Source: Firmicutes bacterium UBA5486 (GTDB taxonomy: Bacteria; Bacillota; UBA4882; UBA10575). From it: a DNA stretch of 6,009 nt. The stretch covers positions 1 to 6,009 of the forward strand of contig DIPO01000040.1 in the NCBI GenBank assembly GCA_002427045.1, written 5' to 3'. A program made the position numbers and the translations under genes. Each line of letters opens with the position of its first letter. The first letter of the stretch is position 1. Positions 1 to 6,009 of this stretch are shown here, in pieces. Below the pieces are notes generated by a model that saw only the letters and a list, made by a program, of their open reading frames with translations, was not told the DNA's origin and did not search any database.

Positions 1-42
1 ATGTTTTTTGCAAAGCTAGTGATTTATATTATATGGGTATGA
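1..42 (+). CDS. Candidate 3' tail of an upstream gene (partial)
   Basis: The frame starting at base 1 is open for 13 codons and ends in TGA at 40-42. It reads MFFAKLVIYIIWV, a hydrophobic tail that could end a polytopic membrane protein. The TGA overlaps an ATG at 39-41 as ATGA, the classic arrangement of translationally coupled genes. This would explain why no Shine-Dalgarno is visible before the next gene. The stretch is very short, and T-rich DNA encodes hydrophobic residues in any frame, so this is only a possibility. The alternative is that the next gene itself continues upstream of the window in its own frame, which is also open to the edge. Confidence 0.25.
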   Translation: MFFAKLVIYIIWV

Positions 43-2423
43 TCTTTTGGGCTTTTTCTATTCTTTGGGTTTACCCTATTTTTCAGGAACAGAATATATG
101 GATGGGAATAGTCTTTGCTTGTCTTGCCTTTTGTTTTTACTTCCTGTTTATTATTTTCAGTGAACCAAAAAAAAAGGAAGAACCTTTGATTTTAAAACTT
201 ATTAAAACAATTTATCTATCGCTATTAACCCTTACCCTCCAATCGGTAGGTTTGTGGTTATATATTGAGATATTTTCCAGATGGCGGGAACTGACTTTTT
301 TATCACCTTTGTTTAAAGTGATTTTAAAGCTTTTTCATATACCGCTTACTGTTAGCGGCGGAAATATATTTATATATGGTGTGGCGAATTATGTTCAAAC
401 TTTTTCACCAAACCCCAGCAATTTAGGATTGGTATACTTGTTAATGTTTGTAACGGGGAATCTGTCATTATTCTTTATTACAAAAGACAATCAAAGGGTG
501 TTAAAATTATTTCTTGTTTCTTTAGCATCTATAGTAATTTATCTTTTACTGCGAGTGGTTTTTTTGCTCACCCTCTTTAGTAATCAAGAAGTTGGTATTC
601 CCGGTGTTACCTGGTATTATCTTACTTACTTTTGGCATCCAATTAACGGAATTCTTACTTTTTTACCTTGGGTCTTATTACAGCATCTGTTATTAAAAAA
701 AGAAACTCTACACTTATATAATTTAAAGTTATTATGTAACAAAGAAATAATATTTGCTCAGATTAAACCTTCTTTCTGTCTTGCTTTGAGTATTATGTTA
801 TTATTATTAACTATTTTCTGGATACCATCAGGAAAACCAAAGGATGGGCGTGTCTTGCTAGAAGAATATTATAGTGATTGGTCAAAATCAACTAGACCGA
901 TTGATGAACAATGGTATAGCTCTGCTTCAACTTATAATTACTATACCTTACGAACATATTTAAATTCTTATTATGATGTTACTGTAAATGAAAGCCCTTT
1001 AGAAGATGTGGATTTAAATAAATATGATGTAATAATTATTAAAATTCCAACAAAACCTTATCCTCAAAAAGTAATTGAAAAAATCGTAGCATTTGTGAGA
1101 AATGGAGGGGGACTTTGGGTAATCGGGGATCATACTAACGTCTTTGGCTCCACAACCCATCTTAACCCTTTGCTTCATAATTTTGGCTTAAAGTTACGAT
1201 ATGATGGTGTTTATCATAATGAACATGGTAGCTTTAATAGTATCTATACCAAGAGTAAAGTTAAACATCCTATTATTCATCATGTTCCGGTATTTCTTTT
1301 TGCTACTCCTTGTTCTTTACAAGTTACAAATCCACGGATGAGAATTGTAGTGCCAGGATTAACAACTAAAGCTTATGCTCTTAGTTACTCAAATAGAAAC
1401 TTTTTTCCGGACACAAAACCGGATTTAAATATTTTCACCGGAGCCAATACGTTAATGGCAGCTGGAGATTTTGGTCAGGGTCGAGTGGCAGTATTTACTG
1501 ATAGTACAGTTTTTTCAAATTTTTTTATGTATTTACCGGGAAAACCTGAGCTAGCTCTTGCTACGGTTTCTTGGTTAAATCATAAACCTTTATGGGCAAA
1601 TAAAATAGTACTATTAATACCAAGTTTATTCTTATTTATATGTTTTCTTCACTATTATTTTAAACTTACTCCAAAAAGAAGAAGCCTTTTTTATCCGCTA
1701 ATGGTAACTTTGTTTATGGTTATAGTAGATATCCCTATAATCAGTCTATTAAATAGTAAATCATATAGGATACCGCAGGAAATTAGGCCTCAAGCTAGGG
1801 TCGGTTTTGTGGGTGATTATTCATCAATTTATCTGCCTTTTGCTGAGTGGAAGCAAGAAGAAGAGAATAATTATAATACTTTTTATCTTTGGGGACAAAG
1901 GGTGGGCTTGCGTAATAAATATTATTTTAGATTAAATAAAGAAGCTGTAAATGAAACTAAAGCTCTTTTTATAATCTTACCTAAAAAATCATTTTTGGAA
2001 AGTGACCTAGAGAAACTGGATTCTTACCTAAAAGAAGGAGGTAAGCTCTTTATTTTGGATCATGGTGAAAAGGGTTCAAGTGCTAATGATTTATTAAATC
2101 GTTACGGGTTGACTATAAATTATTGTAAAGATGGCACCGGAACAATATTTAATTTAAAGACGGGTGTTTCTTTTAAAAGTAACGTTCCGCTTGGTGTTCT
2201 TAAAGGAGAAGGTGAGACTAGGCTGTACTGGGAGTCAGATAATGGAGATTACAAAAAATATCCGGTTTATATAATGAAGCGAGTGGAGAAAGGGGAATTA
2301 CACGTTTTTGGTGGAGTTCTCAATTTCAATAATGAATTCTTTGGATATGACAATGTAGTTCCTCAAGGAGAAAAAAATAAGATAAACGATCTAATACTTG
2401 AGATTTATAAACTAGTTTATTAA
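33..2423 (+). CDS. Membrane protein: divergent exosortase-like core with two GldG/DUF4350-like domains
   Basis: Not recognised as a named gene. Residues are counted from the ATG at 33. Residues 1-265 are strongly hydrophobic, with membrane segments near 4-16, 23-42, 57-79, 130-149, 157-182, 192-220 and 248-264. A motif series resembles exosortase/archaeosortase membrane proteases: NPSNLG (127-132), LLLRVV (171-176) and FWHPINGIL (200-208). Arg174 and His202 fit the family, but the usual catalytic Cys is replaced by Ser/Asn. Residues about 325-518 form a GldG/DUF4350-like domain with VRNGGGLWVIGDH (355-367) and GQGRVAVFTDS (481-491). A membrane hairpin follows (523-541, 553-573), then a second, shorter domain (about 640-796) with LKEGGKLFILDH (666-677). 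The large domains probably lie outside the membrane; their ligand is unknown. The start is uncertain: no Shine-Dalgarno precedes the ATGs at 33 or 39, and the frame is open to the left edge, so the 5' end may be cut. The stop is TAA. The coding call is firm; the exosortase relationship is an inference. Confidence 0.88.
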   Translation: MGMIFWAFSILWVYPIFQEQNIWMGIVFACLAFCFYFLFIIFSEPKKKEEPLILKLIKTIYLSLLTLTLQSVGLWLYIEIFSRWRELTFLSPLFKVILKLFHIPLTVSGGNIFIYGVANYVQTFSPNPSNLGLVYLLMFVTGNLSLFFITKDNQRVLKLFLVSLASIVIYLLLRVVFLLTLFSNQEVGIPGVTWYYLTYFWHPINGILTFLPWVLLQHLLLKKETLHLYNLKLLCNKEIIFAQIKPSFCLALSIMLLLLTIFWIPSGKPKDGRVLLEEYYSDWSKSTRPIDEQWYSSASTYNYYTLRTYLNSYYDVTVNESPLEDVDLNKYDVIIIKIPTKPYPQKVIEKIVAFVRNGGGLWVIGDHTNVFGSTTHLNPLLHNFGLKLRYDGVYHNEHGSFNSIYTKSKVKHPIIHHVPVFLFATPCSLQVTNPRMRIVVPGLTTKAYALSYSNRNFFPDTKPDLNIFTGANTLMAAGDFGQGRVAVFTDSTVFSNFFMYLPGKPELALATVSWLNHKPLWANKIVLLIPSLFLFICFLHYYFKLTPKRRSLFYPLMVTLFMVIVDIPIISLLNSKSYRIPQEIRPQARVGFVGDYSSIYLPFAEWKQEEENNYNTFYLWGQRVGLRNKYYFRLNKEAVNETKALFIILPKKSFLESDLEKLDSYLKEGGKLFILDHGEKGSSANDLLNRYGLTINYCKDGTGTIFNLKTGVSFKSNVPLGVLKGEGETRLYWESDNGDYKKYPVYIMKRVEKGELHVFGGVLNFNNEFFGYDNVVPQGEKNKINDLILEIYKLVY

Positions 2424-2684
2424 TTTAAGGAATTACATAATTACTGCAAGCATCCACCACAGTATGTTAGCGTTTAACAATAATTGGTCCAGCAATACAT
2501 TGTGGTCAAATTTAAAAAGAATAAATTATGCCATATCTTAAATTCTAGTTTACCTTTCGTTTGTTAACTTAATTAAAGATTATATTAGTAACATTTTGTA
2601 ATTAAACAAGGTTCTACATAATTGTTAATAAGCATTAAGACAATAGTATTAATTCTCTCAATTATAATTTATTGGAAATTGCAT

Positions 2685-2713
2685 TTGAAATATATGTAAC
2701 AATATGGTATATT
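2685..2713 (+). promoter_or_regulatory. Sigma-A-type extended -10 promoter for the Rhs gene
   Basis: TTGAAA at 2685-2690 is five of six bases from the -35 consensus. A 17-base spacer separates it from TATATT at 2708-2713, five of six from the -10 consensus. TG at 2705-2706 gives the extended -10 form. Transcription would start near 2720, leaving a leader of about 33 bases before the ATG at 2753. The background is very AT-rich, so chance matches to -10 boxes are common. The combined -35, spacer, TG and position close to the gene make this the best candidate in the gap. Confidence 0.55.
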
Positions 2714-2737
2714 ATATAGCAATATAACAAGTTAAGG

Positions 2738-2743
2738 AAGGAG
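2738..2743 (+). promoter_or_regulatory. Shine-Dalgarno for the Rhs gene
   Basis: AAGGAG lies nine bases before the ATG at 2753, within a purine run AAGGAAGGAG at 2734-2743. It decides the start: the frame has a TAG at 2717-2719, and no other ATG, GTG or TTG lies between that stop and 2753. Confidence 0.85.
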
Positions 2744-2752
2744 TGGCAAATT

Positions 2753-5700
2753 ATGAAGCTTCCTTTAAAAAAATTAATTTATATATTTACTTTGTTATTG
2801 TTAGTAATAGCTATATTTCTTATTAATGGTATAGTTTTTAGTTTTTTTTCAAATACTGATGAGGTTGAGGTTTCACCAATATTTCAAAAACAACTTGAAC
2901 ACTCTATAAAGGGTTTGACAAATAATGTTCTTAAAAAAGATGAAATTGATGTTATTAGTTTAAATGGTGATATTTCAATTCAATGGAATACTGCGGATGA
3001 ATGTGTTCCTACATCTGGGTATCGAACGTGCCAAGGTGGAACTTGTGCAGGAAATACATGTCAAGGTACTTGTGACGGTAATACCTGTAAAGGCACCTGC
3101 TCTGGAGACACTACCTGTAGCAGTAGTTGTGGTGGTACTTGTAGCAACACCTGTGGTAATCAACATACATGTGATAGTGTATGTGAACATAACAAAAATG
3201 CAAAAGAGGCAACGAACGAGGCTAATGAAGCATCAGCAGAAGGGGAAGGCAAAGAAGATGAAGCTGAGGATAGTTTAGACAATGCCCAGGGAGATGAAGG
3301 GACAGGAACAAGTTTTTCGGGGGATGCAGGAACATCTATTGACGGAGCACAGACTAATTTAGGAGAGGCTAACAGTCAAAATACAAACTCTCAGCAGTCG
3401 ACTGACGGTTCGGCTACCAACACGGCAGGAGCGAATGAAGCTGGTCAAAATGCTGGTAACCTTAGTGGCGAATCGCAGGATAAACAAGGCAATTCTCAAA
3501 ATTCCATAGATAATGCTAATGGAGGAGTAAGTACCTTAACTGAAAATAGCGGAGAAGCGACAGTTTGTAATAATCAAGGTAATGATTTAAAAGATGACAA
3601 TTCCATAGAAGCTGATACTAACGAAAAAGGTGTAAATGAAGAAACACCGGACCCTAATGCTTGCGGCGGAGGCGAACCAGTTAGAGTACCGACTGGTGAA
3701 TTTTACACAAAAAAAATAGACTTTAAAATTATCTCCGGCGAACCCCTAATAAAAATAGAACGAAACTATGGAAGTTTTGGTAAAGAGAGTTACTCTTTTG
3801 GCCGGGGTTGGAGCTTTAATTATGATACCCGTCTCGTATTGGGAATAAGACCCGAATACGAAGAATATTATAAAAACATGGAAAAACTGGCGGCTGAATC
3901 TCAGCTGTTATGGGAAGAATCAGTCGCGATCTATAACATCACATTGGAAAAAGCAAACGAAGCAGTGGAATTTGCTCAAGAGGCGGGAAGTATTGGACAA
4001 GCTGCTATAGATGAAGGTTATCGTGCTAAAAAACTGGCGAATAATGCTATTGAAATGGCGCAAAACGGTTTAATTAGCGCTGACCAAGCGTTAGCGGCTG
4101 CTGAAGAAGCTTTAAGGTTAGCAAATACTGCAAAAAGCAAAGCTCAGCAAGGACAAATTGCTTTAAATAGTGCAAAAAACAAGTCGGAAAGTGCCCAATC
4201 TTTAGCAAATCAAGCTTATAACTTAGCAACGCAGGCTGTAGCCGCGGGGGAAAAAGCGGTCAGAGAAGCTAATCGTGGTGATAGTTCAACAATTAGAAAG
4301 AATGCCCAAAATGCCTTAACTAGGGCAAATGTTCTAAAAACATCAGTGGAAAACCTCCAAAAAGAAATACAGGAGACTTTATCCAGTATTAACAGTAAAC
4401 AGACAATTGTAAGCCAGCAAATAAATATGGCCATAACCCAGATTACCGATGCGGATAATGAGAAAAAGAATGCGTTGCAAAACGAGGAAACCGCAAATTT
4501 GGCTCTAGAAAACGCTCGAAAAGCATTGGCTTCAGCTATAGAATCAATTGAAAGGGCGGAAGCGACATATCAATCTGCTCTTCAACAGTTAGAAAAAGCC
4601 GCGGGATGCTTGAATAAAGTACAAGCTAGTTTTGTGATGGTTCAAGAGATGGAAAGAATAAAAAACTCTTTAGCGGATCTGACCATAGAAGCAAAATTAA
4701 CGCGAGAGTATTCGGAGGCTGCCTATGATCGTAACCAGTATAATATAGACCGGAATACCAATCCTGGGGTGGAAACGGTTGGAGTTGGAAAACTCATCTT
4801 AATCGATGAAACCGGAATTCCTCACCTCTACAGAATTAATGAAGAACCTGATTATGACAGTGAATTATATTTTACTGATGGCAGCAGAAACTTTTATCCT
4901 CAAGGAAGCGATACCACACCTTCTTTGCCCACTGATGATAAATTAAGAATAATGGCGGATGGCACATATCAGGTCACTAAGAAAGACGGTACTACCTATC
5001 AATACAACTACTATGGTAAACTTACTGTAATCAAAGCAAGAAACGGTAGAGGTATTACTTTTACATATGATTTAGCGCATAACCTAACCTCAATTGAGGA
5101 CACGTTTGGTAGAAAAGCAAAGATAACCAAAGCAGACGGAAAGATAACTAAAATCACCGACCCACTGGGGAGAGAATATACTTACGGATATACCGGAGAT
5201 AACCTGGTATCGTATACCGACCCGGAGGGTAATATTTGGACATATAAGTATGGACCTTATGGGATGGAAGAATTCAGAGAACCGGATGGTTCCGGATGGA
5301 CCAACTACTATACGCAATTAGGTGATAAATGGGTCGTAGACTATCAGGAAGATACTACTGGGGCACGATATGACTTTTCATACGCACCAGACTTACGGCA
5401 AACGATAGTAACCAATCGTCGGGGAGAAAAAGAAACTCACTTTTACAATAACCAAAAATTCTCAGAAGAGATCATTGATGCTGATAACAATTACCTCCGT
5501 CAGGTCTATGATGAAAACAACAACCTAGTAGCTTTTACCGATAAAAACGGGAATACCACTACTTATGTCTACGATCAAAACAGGAATATCATTAGGATTA
5601 CCGATCCGTTGGGGTATGACGTAAACTTTAGTTATAACCAGTTCAACCAAGTAACATCTATTATCGACAAAGCAGGAAATACCACCTGGTACAATTATGA

Positions 5701-6009
5701 CCAAAATGGCAATCTAACTCAAATCAGCTACCCCGACGGGACCCAAAGCAGTTTTACCTATAACCAATACGGACTGCTTATCAGCGAGACTGACCAAAAA
5801 GGGAATATTATTACCTACGATTATGATGAATATGGAAATATTAAAGCAAAGACTTATCCGGACCGGAGTAAAGAATACTTTGAATACGATGCTGTAGGCC
5901 GTTTAATTGTCGGAACCGATCTACGGGGAGGAAAATGGGTCTATAATTATAATAATAGCGATAAAGTAACCCATGTTATTAATCCTTTAGGTGAAGTTAC
6001 TGTTTTTAC
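2753..6009 (+). CDS. Rhs/YD-repeat surface protein with Cys-rich block and helical insert (3' partial)
   Basis: The frame is open for 1085 codons to the right edge. Residues 1-6 (MKLPLK) precede a hydrophobic segment at about 8-32 with no lipobox or clear AXA site, so it is probably a signal anchor with the rest outside the cell. Residues 84-144 hold 13 cysteines, and 145-303 form an acidic Asn/Gly/Ser/Gln-rich linker. GEPVRVPTGEFY (307-318) and GRGWSFNYDTRL (350-361) are the opening of the Rhs-associated N-terminal domain (DUF6531-like). Residues 368-670 are proline-free and helical, then the beta fold resumes at VGKLILIDETG (678-688). YD repeats run from about 749 to the edge. Family knowledge: YD repeats build a beta-cocoon that encloses a C-terminal toxin, released after a conserved core-end motif; WapA and Rhs proteins act in contact-dependent competition. 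No core-end motif or toxin is reached here. It has its own promoter and ribosome binding site. The Rhs assignment is firm; the toxin role is inferred. Confidence 0.93.
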   Translation, partial: MKLPLKKLIYIFTLLLLVIAIFLINGIVFSFFSNTDEVEVSPIFQKQLEHSIKGLTNNVLKKDEIDVISLNGDISIQWNTADECVPTSGYRTCQGGTCAGNTCQGTCDGNTCKGTCSGDTTCSSSCGGTCSNTCGNQHTCDSVCEHNKNAKEATNEANEASAEGEGKEDEAEDSLDNAQGDEGTGTSFSGDAGTSIDGAQTNLGEANSQNTNSQQSTDGSATNTAGANEAGQNAGNLSGESQDKQGNSQNSIDNANGGVSTLTENSGEATVCNNQGNDLKDDNSIEADTNEKGVNEETPDPNACGGGEPVRVPTGEFYTKKIDFKIISGEPLIKIERNYGSFGKESYSFGRGWSFNYDTRLVLGIRPEYEEYYKNMEKLAAESQLLWEESVAIYNITLEKANEAVEFAQEAGSIGQAAIDEGYRAKKLANNAIEMAQNGLISADQALAAAEEALRLANTAKSKAQQGQIALNSAKNKSESAQSLANQAYNLATQAVAAGEKAVREANRGDSSTIRKNAQNALTRANVLKTSVENLQKEIQETLSSINSKQTIVSQQINMAITQITDADNEKKNALQNEETANLALENARKALASAIESIERAEATYQSALQQLEKAAGCLNKVQASFVMVQEMERIKNSLADLTIEAKLTREYSEAAYDRNQYNIDRNTNPGVETVGVGKLILIDETGIPHLYRINEEPDYDSELYFTDGSRNFYPQGSDTTPSLPTDDKLRIMADGTYQVTKKDGTTYQYNYYGKLTVIKARNGRGITFTYDLAHNLTSIEDTFGRKAKITKADGKITKITDPLGREYTYGYTGDNLVSYTDPEGNIWTYKYGPYGMEEFREPDGSGWTNYYTQLGDKWVVDYQEDTTGARYDFSYAPDLRQTIVTNRRGEKETHFYNNQKFSEEIIDADNNYLRQVYDENNNLVAFTDKNGNTTTYVYDQNRNIIRITDPLGYDVNFSYNQFNQVTSIIDKAGNTTWYNYDQNGNLTQISYPDGTQSSFTYNQYGLLISETDQKGNIITYDYDEYGNIKAKTYPDRSKEYFEYDAVGRLIVGTDLRGGKWVYNYNNSDKVTHVINPLGEVTVF
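3038..3157 (+). repeat. Degenerate 27-base tandem repeat encoding Cys-rich units
   Basis: Two exact-length 27-base units (3038-3064, 3065-3091) and a 30-base third (3092-3121) encode GTCAGNTCQ, GTCDGNTCK and GTCSGDTTCS. Each has the pattern G-T-C-x-G-(N/D)-T-C. Shorter decayed units follow (GGTCSNTC, residues 127-134). Third codon positions differ between units while the residues are kept, so the repeat is old or under selection at the protein level. Cysteines of the whole block are residues 84, 93, 98, 103, 107, 112, 116, 122, 126, 130, 134, 140 and 144, many spaced C-x3-C. Possible roles are a disulfide-laddered stalk or metal binding; the sequence does not decide between them. Confidence 0.8.
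3185..3661 (+). other. Low-complexity acidic linker within the Rhs protein
   Basis: Residues 145-303 are dominated by Asn, Gly, Ser, Gln, Ala, Glu and Asp, with few aromatic or long hydrophobic residues, and form no recognisable domain. The N-terminal part is charged (KEDEAEDSLD); the middle is Gln/Asn/Ser/Gly-rich. It contains a single cysteine (272), and Cys304 follows just before the Rhs domain. It is most likely a disordered spacer that carries the Rhs cocoon away from the Cys-rich block and the membrane. Confidence 0.7.
3851..4762 (+). other. Long helical (coiled-coil-like) insert inside the Rhs N-terminal domain
   Basis: Residues 368-670 contain no proline across about 300 residues and are rich in Ala, Glu, Gln, Lys, Asn and Leu with recurrent small or hydrophobic positions, for example ALAAAEEALRLANTAKSKAQ and ALENARKALASAIESIERAE. 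It sits between the YDTRLVLG strand and VGVGKLILIDETG, which are normally nearly adjacent in DUF6531-type Rhs proteins. The frame and the flanking Rhs motifs are intact on both sides, so it is an in-frame insertion and not a fusion end. Two short Gly-containing breaks (near AGSIG and NRGDSS) suggest several helices in a bundle or hairpin. Confidence 0.75.
4997..6009 (+). repeat. YD-repeat (Rhs) array, about 16 units, running off the edge
   Basis: From residue 749 the protein repeats roughly every 21 residues with an aromatic-x-Tyr-(Asp/Asn)...Gly/Asn-(Asn)-Leu...Asp-x-x-Gly pattern. The clearest units are YVYDQNRNIIRITDPLG, YNYDQNGNLTQISYPDG and YDYDEYGNIKAKTYPD. Units near FREPDGSGWTNYYTQLGDKW are more degraded. 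About 337 residues divided by about 21 gives 16 units. The repeat exists at the protein level; I see no long near-identical DNA copies, so recent unit amplification is not indicated. Confidence 0.88.

Larger units (their letters stand above)
2424..2752. other. AT-rich intergenic region, 329 bases
   Basis: No gene is visible on either strand. The only feature I support is the promoter and ribosome binding site in the last 70 bases. No strong GC hairpin followed by a T run is present, so the end of the upstream transcript is not marked by an obvious intrinsic terminator. Two weak inverted repeats (2456-2465 with 2495-2506, and 2621-2629 with 2632-2645) have bulges and mostly A-T pairs, and I do not call them as sites. 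Confidence 0.7.

Noticed and set aside
167..175. Run of nine A in the first gene as a phase-variation or frameshift site
   Set aside because: It encodes Lys-Lys-Lys in a cytoplasmic-type loop and the frame continues normally. A-rich Lys runs are common in AT-rich genomes, and nothing else points to a switch.
2456..2506. Inverted repeat ACCACAGTAT with ATACATTGTGGT
   Set aside because: The stem has a two-base bulge and a 29-base loop, and no T tract follows. It is too weak to call a terminator or an operator.
2561..2588. Second promoter candidate TTGTTA, 16 bases, TATTAG
   Set aside because: Both boxes are poor matches and lie in very AT-rich DNA where such matches arise by chance; the site at 2685 is clearly better.
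2621..2645. Hairpin ATTGTTAAT with ATTAAGACAAT
   Set aside because: It is almost all A-T pairs with a bulge and lacks a following T run, so it is not an intrinsic terminator.
3038..3157. CRISPR array or mini-satellite
   Set aside because: The units are contiguous with no spacers, vary at third codon positions and are read through by a clear protein frame.
3038..3157. Insect-type antifreeze beta-helix, because of the repeated T-C pattern
   Set aside because: The insect repeat is 12 residues with a T-C-T signature; here the unit is 9 residues with G-T-C and no T-x-T ladder. The resemblance is superficial.
2975..3190. Open frame of 71 codons on the - strand, Thr/Ser-rich
   Set aside because: It is the antisense shadow of the Cys-rich tandem repeat; its Thr/Ser richness simply mirrors the repeat codons.
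2964..3278. Open frame of 104 codons on the + strand
   Set aside because: It is out of frame with, and wholly inside, the 1085-codon Rhs frame. Its Val-rich product is a shifted reading of the Gly/Thr/Cys repeats, and it has no ribosome binding site.
4216..4434. Open frame of 72 codons on the - strand
   Set aside because: It is the antisense shadow of the Ala/Glu-rich helical insert, with no promoter or ribosome binding site.
5090..5317. Open frame of 75 codons on the - strand
   Set aside because: It is the antisense shadow of YD repeats; the sense frame has clear Rhs motifs throughout.

Overview
The window holds two large genes on the + strand, separated by a 329-base AT-rich gap. The low GC, the strong Shine-Dalgarno, the sigma-A-like promoter and the large surface-type Rhs/YD-repeat protein with an N-terminal membrane anchor all suggest a low-GC Gram-positive (Clostridia-like) bacterium. 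This lineage call is an inference; nothing here fixes a genus.

Region 1 (1-2423) is a polytopic membrane protein of about 796 residues. Its N-terminal third looks like a divergent exosortase/archaeosortase membrane core: Arg and His are at the expected spacing, but Ser/Asn sits where the catalytic Cys should be. Two related GldG/DUF4350-like (glutamine amidotransferase-like fold) domains follow, separated by a membrane hairpin. The left edge cuts close to the 5' end. The frame is open to base 1, and a TGA at 40-42 in another frame overlaps an ATG at 39, so an upstream coupled gene is possible.

Region 2 (2424-2752) has no gene and no convincing terminator. It carries an extended -10 promoter (TTGAAA, 17 bases, TATATT, preceded by TG) and a strong ribosome binding site, so the second gene probably has its own transcription unit.

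Region 3 (2753-6009) is one continuous open frame of 1085 codons with no stop; it runs off the right edge. In order it encodes a membrane anchor or signal segment, a 13-cysteine tandem-repeat block, an acidic Asn/Gly/Ser/Gln-rich linker, the opening of an Rhs N-terminal (DUF6531-like) domain, a proline-free Ala/Glu/Gln/Lys-rich helical insert of about 300 residues, the resumption of the Rhs fold, and about 16 YD repeats. It is probably a secreted or surface-displayed polymorphic-toxin-like Rhs protein. The Rhs core end, any C-terminal toxin and any immunity gene lie beyond 6009.

The most unusual points are the Cys-rich block placed just outside the membrane anchor and the long helical insert that splits the Rhs N-terminal domain. 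Nothing in the sequence directly links the functions of the two genes.
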